Positions 9,390 through 17,339 of a stretch of 64,000 nt of DNA are shown here, piece after piece. Every line of letters begins with the position of its first letter. Positions within the stretch are counted from its first letter, which is position 1. Position numbers and translations under genes: made by a program. Below the pieces are notes generated by a model that worked only from the letters and a program-made list of their open reading frames with translations, was not told the origin of the DNA and did not search any database. Source of the DNA: an uncultured Spirochaetales bacterium (GTDB taxonomy: Bacteria > Spirochaetota > Spirochaetia > Sphaerochaetales > Sphaerochaetaceae); NCBI GenBank assembly GCA_949293595.1, contig CASFDW010000001.1, positions 496,001-560,000 on the forward strand, in the 5' to 3' direction.

Positions 9390-9947
9390 TCAATAATAGT
9401 CCCGCCAGCTTCCGCGCACGTAGTAGTCAAGCGATATGGCGGAGAACATGAGAATGAAGCGCCTGTTGATGAAGTCGTAGCCCATGGCGGTCCTGAGGGC
9501 CCTCTCCCTGCGTCCCGTTATCGGGGATCCGACCACGAGGGGGGTGAAGGATATGTACGCCCCCGCACCCTGGTATCCGCTTTTCCTGTTTATGGAATAG
9601 AAGCCTCCGGCACCGAGGAGCATGTTTATCCCGCTTCCGGAAACCTTGCTTGCGGTGCTCCTATCACCCAGCAGCGACAAGGCAAGCTCTCCGAAGAACA
9701 CATTGTCAAGAAACGGCTCGGGGACAAGCGTCGCGGTCCCGCCGGCTGAGAGCTCAAGACGCTTCGTGAGTCCGAGATTGAGGCCGTATGTGAACGACAC
9801 GCCGTTCTCGATTGAGAAGAACGGCCTCTCGGCAAGCCCGAAATTATTCACTACCCCGAATGACAGGGAAACATCCTGGCAGTCACCGGGGAAGGCTGCC
9901 GCGAGCAGGACAAACGACAGAAGCAGGACGATTATAGGCTTTTTCAT
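9390..9947 (-). CDS. secreted beta-rich protein of unknown function
   Basis: 185 residues starting MKKPIIVLLLSFVLLAAAF, a clear Sec signal peptide cleaved near residue 20-24. The rest alternates hydrophobic and glycine-rich strands, such as LNLGLTKRLELSAGGTA, in the manner of a small outer-membrane barrel, and ends with aromatic residues (Asp-Tyr-Tyr). The ATG has GAGGTG just upstream and follows the previous stop by six bases, so it is the last gene of the operon that begins at 14221. I do not recognise a family. An outer-membrane location is inference. Confidence 0.72.
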   Translation of the reverse strand: MKKPIIVLLLSFVLLAAAFPGDCQDVSLSFGVVNNFGLAERPFFSIENGVSFTYGLNLGLTKRLELSAGGTATLVPEPFLDNVFFGELALSLLGDRSTASKVSGSGINMLLGAGGFYSINRKSGYQGAGAYISFTPLVVGSPITGRRERALRTAMGYDFINRRFILMFSAISLDYYVRGSWRDYY

Positions 9948-9953
9948 AACACC

Positions 9954-10430
9954 TCACAGATAGCATGTGAGCGTCAGCACCCTGACACCCACTCCGAATT
10001 CGAGATCAGGGACGCTGAAGACGAATACAGGGGTGAAGAACTCGAAATCGAACATCATGTCTCGGAAGTTCAGCAGGGCGAGGGAGATTCCGATGTTCCA
10101 CACGCCCGGATGCACGTAACAAGCCTCCGCCCCGAGCTTGGGCGAATACAGCATCTTGTTCGCGAAAAGGAAATCGAACGGATGGTCCGTCACGCCGAAC
10201 GGCTGGGTCGAGACAAAGATGCCGGCGCTCTCGAAAAGCGGGCTGACAACGACCTCGGCACCAATGTCCAGATAAGGCTCGTCGAAGAGGGAGCAGCCTG
10301 CAGAGAAGGAGAAGCCTCCGTACGGGATCTTTCCGGAAAAGCCCTCGGTCCCCACCGAATAGAAGAACGAGGCGGAATGAAGCGGAAGTGCGAGAAGTGC
10401 GAGAAACAGGATCAACGCGGTCTTTTTCAT
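9954..10430 (-). CDS. secreted beta-rich protein of unknown function
   Basis: 158 residues from the ATG at 10430, chosen because GGAGG sits six to seven bases upstream and the protein then begins with a clean signal peptide (MKKTALILFLALLALPLHS). The mature part is rich in Phe, Tyr and Gly with alternating strand patterns, such as FFYSVGTEGFSGKIPYGGF, suggesting a small barrel or periplasmic beta protein. It starts one base after the stop of the phospholipase D-like lipoprotein gene and six bases before the next secreted protein, so translation is probably coupled. It resembles the downstream neighbour in style, not clearly in sequence. Confidence 0.72.
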   Translation of the reverse strand: MKKTALILFLALLALPLHSASFFYSVGTEGFSGKIPYGGFSFSAGCSLFDEPYLDIGAEVVVSPLFESAGIFVSTQPFGVTDHPFDFLFANKMLYSPKLGAEACYVHPGVWNIGISLALLNFRDMMFDFEFFTPVFVFSVPDLEFGVGVRVLTLTCYL

Positions 10431-10431
10431 A

Positions 10432-11709
10432 TCAGCCTCCATAGTAGACCATCAGATAGCTGAGGAAGGAAGAATCCTCCTTCCAGAGCGCGGCGGTCTC
10501 CTCGTCGATCTCCATCGCACCGTCGGCCATCCGGTCGTTGAAATGCGCGATGGAGGCTTCGGCGAACTCCACGCTGTCGATGACAAGCGAATCCTCGTGG
10601 CTAAGGTCCATCGACCGGTAGTTGAAATTCGTACTGCCGACAACGGTGTACCTTCCGTCCACCACCATGAGCTTCTCATGGAGCATCGGGAGGGAATCCT
10701 CCCCTCCGATGAAGGAGACGAAGACCTCGGCACCGGTTGCGACGATGTCGGGTATGACGTACTTGACACCGCTTTCAGCGTAGCTACGGCTGTCGAGCGG
10801 GAAGAAGATCCTGACCTTCACGCCCCGCTGCACGGCATTGCCGATGCTTTGGTACATGTCCTCGTTCCATATCGGAAGATAAGGAAGCAGGTATATGCTC
10901 TCCTGCGCTCCGTTTATGAGGCTCGCATACATCGATGCGACGTTTCCGGAACCTCCCGGTCCCTGGTTGAAAAGATAGGCGTCGTAGAACGGCCCATCCC
11001 CCTCCTGGGCGTATGTCGGATAGAGCGAGGCGTCCATCTTCTCGACGCTGGTCATGTTCCAGATCTTGATGAACTCGCCCATGAACAGGGAAGAAAGGGA
11101 CGGGGAATCGAAAAGATACATGCTGTCCCTCTGAAGCTTGTCGTCGGGCGCCCCGAGGCTGATGTAATTGAGGTTCATCCCACCTATCGCGCACTTCTTG
11201 CCGTCGAACACGAACAGCTTGCGATGGTCGCGCACTATCAGGGAGGCGGGATTGATTATCCTGAGGACGGACACGGGGGCGTACTCGATCAGATGAACCC
11301 CGCTGTCGCGCAGAAAATACAGCTGGGTCATATGGTTCTTTGTCTCGGTCATGTCGTAGCTGGAGAGGCCGTCGATGATGATGTACACATCGACCCCGCC
11401 TCTCGCCTTCTCGGCCAACAGGTCGTAAAGCGGCTCCAGACGGGTCGACGAGGATCCAAGGAACGTGGAGATGAAGATGTAGTCCTCCGACTCCCTGACA
11501 AGCTCCTCGAGCCTCTCGAGCCAAAGTCCGCCGTTGTAATAGCATTCGGGAAGCGGCACCTCCACCTTCTCCCCGCCGAAACGGACCAGCTTCTCATCCA
11601 CGGACGCGGAAGAGAACGTGTATGGATCGGTGAAGACCCCGGTTGTGGTGCTGCATGAAAAAAGCAGCACGGCCGCAATCAGCACAAGCAAAAGTCTCTT
11701 TAAGCACAT
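10432..11709 (-). CDS. phospholipase D-like lipoprotein (two HKD motifs)
   Basis: 425 residues from the ATG at 11709. Longer upstream readings only run antisense-like through the neighbouring gene and lack a signal peptide, whereas this start gives a lipoprotein signal with Leu-Phe-Ser-Cys ending at Cys19. Two complete phospholipase D signatures are visible: HRKLFVFD followed by GGMNL in the first half, and HEKLMVVD followed by GSTNFNYRS in the second. This is the pattern of cardiolipin synthase-like phosphatidyltransferases, but those are membrane proteins without a lipid anchor. A periplasmic or outer-membrane-facing enzyme is likely. Its start codon overlaps the upstream stop by one base (TGATG). 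Confidence 0.85.
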   Translation of the reverse strand: MCLKRLLLVLIAAVLLFSCSTTTGVFTDPYTFSSASVDEKLVRFGGEKVEVPLPECYYNGGLWLERLEELVRESEDYIFISTFLGSSSTRLEPLYDLLAEKARGGVDVYIIIDGLSSYDMTETKNHMTQLYFLRDSGVHLIEYAPVSVLRIINPASLIVRDHRKLFVFDGKKCAIGGMNLNYISLGAPDDKLQRDSMYLFDSPSLSSLFMGEFIKIWNMTSVEKMDASLYPTYAQEGDGPFYDAYLFNQGPGGSGNVASMYASLINGAQESIYLLPYLPIWNEDMYQSIGNAVQRGVKVRIFFPLDSRSYAESGVKYVIPDIVATGAEVFVSFIGGEDSLPMLHEKLMVVDGRYTVVGSTNFNYRSMDLSHEDSLVIDSVEFAEASIAHFNDRMADGAMEIDEETAALWKEDSSFLSYLMVYYGG

Positions 11710-12854
11710 CACTTCCTCATAGTCGGAAAAATGAACGGCTTTGGCAATAGGTCTTTGAAAAGATGGACCGTTTTGTTTCCCTTGAGGTCCCCAAGCACCA
11801 CCCTGGTCCCGGGATTGGCAAATTCCGCGGCGACCTGCAGACAAAGCGCACACGGGGGCGCCGGCGGGTTGTCGTCGCTGACGACCGCAAGGACATCGAT
11901 GCCGAACACGCCCTCCTCCGCAACCGCGGAAAGGATTGCATTGCGTTCGGCACATATCGTCGCTCCATAGGAGGAGTTCTCGACGTTGCATCCGGCATAG
12001 ATCCTCTTCGTTGCGGCGCTGATCACGGCTGCCCCCACCTTGAATCCGGAATAAGGGGCGTAGGCGTTCAACCTTGCCTCGGCGGCCTTTTCCAAAGCCT
12101 TCCCGACAAGCAGGTCCCCTGCCGGCACCCCGTCGCAGGATACCACGTTCGCCCCGTACACAACTTCGGAGCGCAAAGAAGGAAAGAGCCTCTCCTCGAG
12201 ACCGGCGGGATCGGAAAAACCTCCTATCACGGAGAGATCACCGATGACCGCGTCGGCACCGGCGGCGGCCATTGCATCCCCGTCGACGGTGGTCTCCAGT
12301 CCGACCGTACGGCATCCGGCGGCCATGCCTGCCGCAATCCCTCCGGGACTGTCCTCGAACACCACCGCATCCCACGGATCGACCCCGAGCCTCGCAAGGG
12401 CGAGCCGGTATATGTCCGGATACGGCTTGTTCCTCCTGATGTCGGCAAAGCTTGTCACGAGGTCGAAATCCCGCACATCAAGGCCGAGCGAGGATATGTT
12501 CGCCTCAACCTTCCAAAGCGGCGCGGAGGAACATACCGCGGTGAGGATTCCTGCAGCGGCACAGGCCCGCACCGTATCGACCGCGCCAGGAAGGGCCATG
12601 CCGCGGTCCCTGGTCAGTACAGGATACCTGGAACGGAAGAAAGAGGATGCCTCGTCCTGCGACCAGGCCGAGAAACCCTTGTCCGAGGCCGGACCTCCGA
12701 AGAAATCCTTCTCCCCTGTCCCCAGGTGTCCGGAGAAATCCTCCTTCACCAGCGCAAGGCCCTTCGATGCGAAATACTCGATACCGATCCTTATGGAGAT
12801 GTCCTCGCTGTCGACGAGAACACCGTCCATATCGAACAACACAGCCCTTATCAT
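11709..12854 (-). CDS. fusion of HAD-family phosphatase and cytidine deaminase
   Basis: 381 residues, two enzymes in one chain. Residues 1-215 are a HAD hydrolase of the beta-phosphoglucomutase-like subfamily: DMDGVLVDSE nucleophile loop, CSSAP motif II, Lys in RRNKPYPD, and FEDSPGG. Residues 245-375 are a cytidine deaminase: NAYAPYSGFKVGAA, then CNVENSSYGATICAERN with the zinc Cys and the catalytic Glu, then PPCALC with the other two zinc cysteines. The usual CRQ after the last Cys is CLQ. Cytidine or deoxycytidine deamination is expected; the phosphatase could act on nucleotides. I chose the ATG at 12854, with AGAGG seven bases upstream; a GTG at 12860 is possible. It lies directly behind a dihydropyrimidinase-like gene. 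Confidence 0.85.
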   Translation of the reverse strand: MIRAVLFDMDGVLVDSEDISIRIGIEYFASKGLALVKEDFSGHLGTGEKDFFGGPASDKGFSAWSQDEASSFFRSRYPVLTRDRGMALPGAVDTVRACAAAGILTAVCSSAPLWKVEANISSLGLDVRDFDLVTSFADIRRNKPYPDIYRLALARLGVDPWDAVVFEDSPGGIAAGMAAGCRTVGLETTVDGDAMAAAGADAVIGDLSVIGGFSDPAGLEERLFPSLRSEVVYGANVVSCDGVPAGDLLVGKALEKAAEARLNAYAPYSGFKVGAAVISAATKRIYAGCNVENSSYGATICAERNAILSAVAEEGVFGIDVLAVVSDDNPPAPPCALCLQVAAEFANPGTRVVLGDLKGNKTVHLFKDLLPKPFIFPTMRK

Positions 12855-12856
12855 CG

Positions 12857-14221
12857 TCACCTCTGGCTCTTCACGAACTGTCCGTCTCCCTCGAGGCCGA
12901 GGTATATGCCGTCGCCCATGACGATGCGCCCCCTGAGAAGCGTCATGACGACCTTTCCCGTGACGGTCATGCCGTCATAGCACGAATAGCCGGCGGCGGA
13001 ATGCATCTTCCCACCCTCGATCGTCCAGGACCAGTCGGGATCGAAGAGCACGACATCGGCGTCCCCGCCCTCCTGCAGGCTGCCCTTCTTCGGGTAAAGC
13101 CCGAATATCTTGGCAGGACCCGTCGAAAGCAGGTTGACGATCTGTGAAAGCGAGAGATGTCCCTGAGTGAGTCCGAACGTATGCATCAGCGGAAGCATCT
13201 CCTCCGTGCCGGGGATTCCCGGATAGATCGTCCTAACGTCGTTGCTCTCAAGCTTCTGTGCCCTGGTGAACGAGCAGTGGTCCGTCGCCACGACCTGGAT
13301 CTCACCGTTGACCACGGCCTCCTGCAGGGCCTCGTTGTCATCCTTGTCCCTCAACGGCGGTGTCATCACATACAAGGGACCGTCCTCCCCCTCGAGCTTC
13401 TTTCTGGACAGGAAAAGATAATGAGGGGTGGTCTCCACTATGAGATGGACACCCTCGTTCCTGAGCCTCCTGACCTCCTCAAGACCGCTCCGGCTGGAGA
13501 GATGGACTATGTATACGGGCATGTCTAGCTCCTTTGCTATCGATCCGACCTGCCTTATGGCCTCGGCCTCCGCCCGGGCGGGACGCAGGTCCGGATGGTC
13601 CTTCGGCATGTACGTGCCCTTCCAATCCTTCCCGATCCCCTCTATCACGTCGTTGTCCTCGCAATGAACACAGACAAGCAGTCCAAGCCTCCTGCATGCG
13701 TCGAACACGGCCTTGAGCTCATCGCGTTTCTCGATGAGATAGCCGACGTTACGGTATGTGGTGAAAATCTTGATGGCGCCTATTCCCCTGCGCTTCACCT
13801 CCTCAAGCTCGTCGACGATGTCCTCGCGGAACGCATACACGCCCATGTGCAGGGCGTAGTCGATCCCCATCGGGCGCATCTGGGCCCTTCTCTTTTCGAA
13901 CGAGGCTGAAAGGGATACCTTGTCGTCGTCCGCGAAATCCACGACCGTCGTCACGCCTGCGAACGCCGCAAGGCGCGAGGCCTCCGCGAAACTGTCCGCG
14001 GTAACGGTACCGCGTGAGACAAGATGGTAATGGGTGTGGGCATCGATCAGTCCCGGAAGGACGCAGAGGCCTTCGGCGTTTATCACCGTGACCTCGTCAA
14101 GATCGGTCTCGTCTATGCAGGATGCGATGCGTACTATCTTGGACCCGTCGATGAGCAGGTCCTGGTGTCTGGCCCATTCGGTATCCACCAAAAGGCCGTC
14201 CTTGATCAAAATCTTAGCCAT
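12857..14221 (-). CDS. dihydropyrimidinase/hydantoinase-family amidohydrolase
   Basis: 454 residues, normal length for the D-hydantoinase, dihydropyrimidinase and allantoinase family. Metal ligands are in place: DAHTHYH near 60, the carboxylated Lys in GAIKIFTTY near 150, VHCED near 183, VHLSS near 237 and ATDHCSF near 310. It hydrolyses a cyclic amide ring in the cytoplasm. Its position ahead of a cytidine deaminase fusion suggests reductive pyrimidine breakdown, though allantoinase or hydantoinase cannot be excluded. It heads the operon. The ATG follows a TTGCTT-17-TATCAT promoter by six bases, so the mRNA is probably leaderless. Confidence 0.88.
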   Translation of the reverse strand: MAKILIKDGLLVDTEWARHQDLLIDGSKIVRIASCIDETDLDEVTVINAEGLCVLPGLIDAHTHYHLVSRGTVTADSFAEASRLAAFAGVTTVVDFADDDKVSLSASFEKRRAQMRPMGIDYALHMGVYAFREDIVDELEEVKRRGIGAIKIFTTYRNVGYLIEKRDELKAVFDACRRLGLLVCVHCEDNDVIEGIGKDWKGTYMPKDHPDLRPARAEAEAIRQVGSIAKELDMPVYIVHLSSRSGLEEVRRLRNEGVHLIVETTPHYLFLSRKKLEGEDGPLYVMTPPLRDKDDNEALQEAVVNGEIQVVATDHCSFTRAQKLESNDVRTIYPGIPGTEEMLPLMHTFGLTQGHLSLSQIVNLLSTGPAKIFGLYPKKGSLQEGGDADVVLFDPDWSWTIEGGKMHSAAGYSCYDGMTVTGKVVMTLLRGRIVMGDGIYLGLEGDGQFVKSQR

Positions 14222-14227
14222 ATAAAG

Positions 14228-14256
14228 ATGATAACCCCGGCGACGGGGGTAAGCAA
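14228..14256 (-). promoter_or_regulatory. promoter of the dihydropyrimidinase operon, apparently leaderless
   Basis: On the minus strand TTGCTT (14256-14251), a 17-base spacer, and TATCAT (14233-14228), then CTTTAT and the ATG at 14221. The predicted transcription start coincides with the start codon, and no Shine-Dalgarno can fit. Confidence 0.6.
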
Positions 14257-14261
14257 GCGTT

Positions 14262-14291
14262 AAAAAAGGCCTTCCGGGTGGAAGACCTTTT
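14262..14291 (-). terminator. intrinsic terminator of glyA
   Basis: Minus strand: AAGGTCTTCC, loop ACCC, GGAAGGCCTT with one mismatch, followed by TTTTT. It begins six bases after the glyA stop. Confidence 0.75.
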
Positions 14292-14296
14292 CAGAA

Positions 14297-15805
14297 TCAT
14301 GCGATGCCGAAGCATTCCTCGAGAAAATCAAGGTCGAGCTCCGGATAAAGGAGGTTGTTCCCGAGCAGGGTCCTGACACGGCTCCTCGCCTCCTCCATGA
14401 CCTCGGGAGGACACTTGGCCTTGTTCCTGCTCTCCTGTCCCTTGTTCTCCCCCTTCGTGAGGATCGCGGGGCGTGCGTTCCTCAGCACCAGCGTGATGAT
14501 GGAGGCGATCTCGCGCATGTCCTCCACGCCCATGCCGAGCGTGGTCACCGCAGGGGTCCCGATCCTGAGGCCCGAGGTGTACCATGGTCCGTTGGTATCG
14601 AAGGGAAGCGCGTTGCGGTTGAGCGTTATCCCGCATTCCCTCATCAGGCTTTCCGCCTGACGTCCGTTGAGCCCGTACGGCCTTGTATCAAGAAGCATCA
14701 GATGGTTGTCGGTCCCCCCCGTGAGGATCACGGAGCCCATCTCCCCGAGCGCCGAAGCGAGAGCCTGCGAGTTTTCGACGATCCTCGCCGCATACTCCTT
14801 GAAACCGTCCTCAAGAGCCTCGGTGAATGCGACGGCCTTTGCAGCAAGGACCTGGGGCAGCGGTCCCCCGATCACGAGCGGGCAGCCCTTGTCGACGGAT
14901 TCGGCGAACTCGTTCTTGCACAATATGATTCCGCCGCGCGGTCCGCGGAGCGTCTTATGTGTGGTGCTGGTGACCACGTCCGCCCATCTGACGGGATCGT
15001 AGTCGCCCGTGAACACCTTTCCGGCCACCAGCCCGGCGAAATGCGCCATGTCGACCATGAGCACCGCCCCCACCGAGTGCGCGATCTCGCTCATGATGCG
15101 GAAATTGATCTTCCTGGGATACGCGGAATAGCCTGCGAGAAGTATCAGGGGCCTGACCTCCTCCGCCTGCGCCCTTATCACGTCGTAGTCGAGCAGGCCG
15201 GTCTTCCCATCCACGGAGTACGAGTATGCGTCGAACATCTGCGCGCTGACATTCTGCCTGTAGCCGTGGGTCAGGTGTCCTCCGGAATAATAATCAAGTC
15301 CGAGCAGCCTCTGGTTGTGGCATGCGGTACGTATCCTGTCCCAGCCGTCCCTGTCCATTGCGGAGGGGTTAGTTATCCCCATTTCCTCGAGGGACGGGAC
15401 CAGGACCCTCTTGTTGAGTATGGCCCAGTATGCGCACAAATTGGCATCGGCACCGGAATGAGGCTGCACGTATGCGTGCTCCGCACCAAAGAGCTTTTCG
15501 GCCTGCCGGGCTGCAAAATCCTCTATTTCGTCCACGTTCGCGCATCCCGCATAGAACCTGTGGTAGGGATAACCTTCGGCGTACTTGTCGGTCAGGAGGT
15601 TGTTCATGGCCGCCTGTACGGCAAGGGATGAATAGTTTTCGCTCGCAATGAGCTTCAGATTGCTCCTCTGGTCCCTGAGTTCCGCCACAATCCTCGAGGC
15701 CGTGGCAGGGCTCACCCCGGCGACAAGGGAAAGCGACGATACGTATGAGAGCATGCCGGCGTTGATCCTTCCACCGGATGACAGGTATTTTTCCAAAACG
15801 TCCAT
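14297..15805 (-). CDS. glyA: serine hydroxymethyltransferase
   Basis: 502 residues from the ATG at 15805, supported by CCTCC (complement GGAGG) at 15812-15816; a longer reading adds 34 unlikely residues. The PLP-dependent enzyme exchanges serine and glycine and supplies one-carbon units. Landmarks are LIASENYSS, TDKYAEGYP, GADANL, DMAHFAGLVAG and the Schiff-base Lys in TSTTHKTLRGPRGG. The chain is about 80 residues longer than typical bacterial GlyA. The extra part lies between the N-terminal third and the active-site region (about residues 145-215, rich in Tyr and Gly), a variant I associate with spirochaetes and chlamydiae. It is monocistronic with its own terminator. Confidence 0.95.
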   Translation of the reverse strand: MDVLEKYLSSGGRINAGMLSYVSSLSLVAGVSPATASRIVAELRDQRSNLKLIASENYSSLAVQAAMNNLLTDKYAEGYPYHRFYAGCANVDEIEDFAARQAEKLFGAEHAYVQPHSGADANLCAYWAILNKRVLVPSLEEMGITNPSAMDRDGWDRIRTACHNQRLLGLDYYSGGHLTHGYRQNVSAQMFDAYSYSVDGKTGLLDYDVIRAQAEEVRPLILLAGYSAYPRKINFRIMSEIAHSVGAVLMVDMAHFAGLVAGKVFTGDYDPVRWADVVTSTTHKTLRGPRGGIILCKNEFAESVDKGCPLVIGGPLPQVLAAKAVAFTEALEDGFKEYAARIVENSQALASALGEMGSVILTGGTDNHLMLLDTRPYGLNGRQAESLMRECGITLNRNALPFDTNGPWYTSGLRIGTPAVTTLGMGVEDMREIASIITLVLRNARPAILTKGENKGQESRNKAKCPPEVMEEARSRVRTLLGNNLLYPELDLDFLEECFGIA

Positions 15806-15912
15806 AATATTCCTCCGACAAGCAGAGTATGGAAAAATAACGTGATAATTACAAGTGAGGAAGACAAGGGAGCCGTCTTTTTTCAGATGCCCGAAGGCGG
15901 AAAACAATCCCC

Positions 15913-15941
15913 TTGATTGACTCGGTAAAGACCGTTATAAT
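15913..15941 (+). promoter_or_regulatory. promoter of infA
   Basis: TTGATT (15913-15918), a 17-base spacer and a perfect TATAAT (15936-15941). The transcript would begin near 15948 and give a leader of about 28 bases with AAGGAG at 15962-15967. Confidence 0.75.
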
Positions 15942-15975
15942 CTATAGAGCCGATTCAAATCAAGGAGATACACAA

Positions 15976-16194
15976 GTGGCGAAGGAAGAAGCAATCGAGG
16001 TCGAGGGGGTCGTCAAGGAAGCCCTCCCCAACACAATGTTCCGCGTCGAGCTCCAGAACAAGCTTGTCATCCTTGCCCATCTTTCAGGAAAGATGCGCAA
16101 GCACTATATCAGGATTGTTCCGGGCGACACAGTGAAGGTGGAACTCAGTCCATACGATCTTACAAAAGGAAGGATCGTCTACAGGGAACGCTGA
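15976..16194 (+). CDS. infA: translation initiation factor IF-1
   Basis: The GTG at 15976 gives the canonical 72-residue IF-1 beginning Met-Ala-Lys-Glu; longer upstream readings pass through the promoter. The single OB-fold contains the family patterns [29 protein letters not shown] and [10 protein letters not shown]. It binds the ribosomal A site during initiation. AAGGAG lies nine bases upstream. The terminator stem begins inside the last codons, so the stop codon sits in the loop side of the hairpin. Confidence 0.96.
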   Translation: MAKEEAIEVEGVVKEALPNTMFRVELQNKLVILAHLSGKMRKHYIRIVPGDTVKVELSPYDLTKGRIVYRER

Positions 16195-16218
16195 AAACCG
16201 CATTCCCTGTTTTTTTTT
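16181..16218 (+). terminator. intrinsic terminator overlapping the end of infA
   Basis: ACAGGGAA (16181-16188) pairs with TTCCCTGT (16203-16210), extended by CGC/GC pairs, followed by eight or more T. The infA stop (16192-16194) lies within the hairpin, so the coding end doubles as terminator. Confidence 0.85.
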
Positions 16219-17339
16219 CACTCTTTTTTCAGGATTATCCAGATGGCTCCGCTGCCGCCGTGGTTCAACGGGGCGCGCGACTGTTCGCTCACGATCCCCG
16301 AGCGTCCGAGAACACGTACGGCAACCTCCCTGAGCACGGGCACGCCGTTGTCGCTGTGAAGCCCCTTGCCCGTGATGATGCTTATCTTCCTCAGACCGTT
16401 CCTACGGGCATCTGCCAGGAACTGCTCCACCGCGCTCTCGCATTCCTCCTGCTTCATTCCGTGGAGGTCGAGCGTGGCCTGCGGCAGCATGGTCCTCAGT
16501 TCGCTCAGCGTGTGGTTCCTGCTCCTTTTCTCGTCGTCCCCCTTCTCCCTGAGTATCTGCTCGAAGGTCTTCGGACGGCGTCCGGCATGGCTGTCGTCGC
16601 AAACCGAAGTAGTGGCGGCATCCTTGTAATACGAGCTTAGTATCTCCGAAAACGGAACACTGGGCTGGTACGCCGCACCGGATGATGCCCCGTCGGGAAC
16701 GGTCTTGGCCCCATCCCCCGCCAGCCTTTCCTTCCTCACGAACGAATCGTTCCCGCCGTATATCGACCATGATGCATCCGGGGATCTGGATGAGTCCCCG
16801 TCAGCCTTCCTGAACAGATCGGACGATGGCTCATCCTCAGGCTGCGGTGCCGCGGCATCCTCCGCCGGTGCTTCCTCCACCGGTTTTACGGCCTTCCTTC
16901 CTGCCGGCGTCCTTCCCGTCCGGTCACCGTTCTCGAATTCGTCAAGGATGGAACCGAAGGACCTCGTGGCGTTGTAGGAGCTCCTCTTCCTGTCCGGTGG
17001 GTCGGGCCGGGGCTTTCCCCTGTTCTCCCATTTCTCGAGGATGGCGGCGAAATCCATCTTCGCCTCCTTCCCGTGATCCTTCCCCTTCTTCGGCATTCCG
17101 TACGGGTTTCCGGTCCTTTCGAACGACTCCAGGATATCCGCAAACGAATCACCGGGGTTGAAGCCCTGGACAATCTCGGAAGGCTTCTTCCTTTCAGAAG
17201 ACACCTTCGGCCGGGACACGGCGGCTTTCGGACTCTTTTCCCTGAGCACGATGGATGAGAACGGGGATGAGGACCTGTCCTCCTCCTTCCTCTTCTCAAA
17301 ATGCTGAACGACAGCCGTCTTCTTCTGTTTCTTGCCCAT
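16218..17339 (-). CDS. Smr-domain protein with repeated F-x-x-I-L motifs
   Basis: 373 residues. The C-terminal 85 residues are a Smr domain: LDLHGMKQEE near 290, ITGKGLHSDNG near 322 and LNHGGSGAIWIILK at the end; such domains are associated with nuclease activity on DNA or RNA. The long charged N-terminal region looks disordered and repeats a short motif: FADILESFE at 66, FAAILEKWE at 97 and FGSILDEFE at 128, exactly 31 residues apart, then FSEIL at 230 and FEQIL at 259. It overlaps the upstream CBS-ACT gene by one base (TGATG), so the two are translationally coupled. The function of the tail is unknown. Confidence 0.85.
   Translation of the reverse strand: MGKKQKKTAVVQHFEKRKEEDRSSSPFSSIVLREKSPKAAVSRPKVSSERKKPSEIVQGFNPGDSFADILESFERTGNPYGMPKKGKDHGKEAKMDFAAILEKWENRGKPRPDPPDRKRSSYNATRSFGSILDEFENGDRTGRTPAGRKAVKPVEEAPAEDAAAPQPEDEPSSDLFRKADGDSSRSPDASWSIYGGNDSFVRKERLAGDGAKTVPDGASSGAAYQPSVPFSEILSSYYKDAATTSVCDDSHAGRRPKTFEQILREKGDDEKRSRNHTLSELRTMLPQATLDLHGMKQEECESAVEQFLADARRNGLRKISIITGKGLHSDNGVPVLREVAVRVLGRSGIVSEQSRAPLNHGGSGAIWIILKKE

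Noticed and set aside
15806..15907. N-terminal extension of GlyA by 34 residues
   Set aside because: The ATG at 15805 has a good ribosome site and gives the usual family start; the extension reads through untranslated leader.
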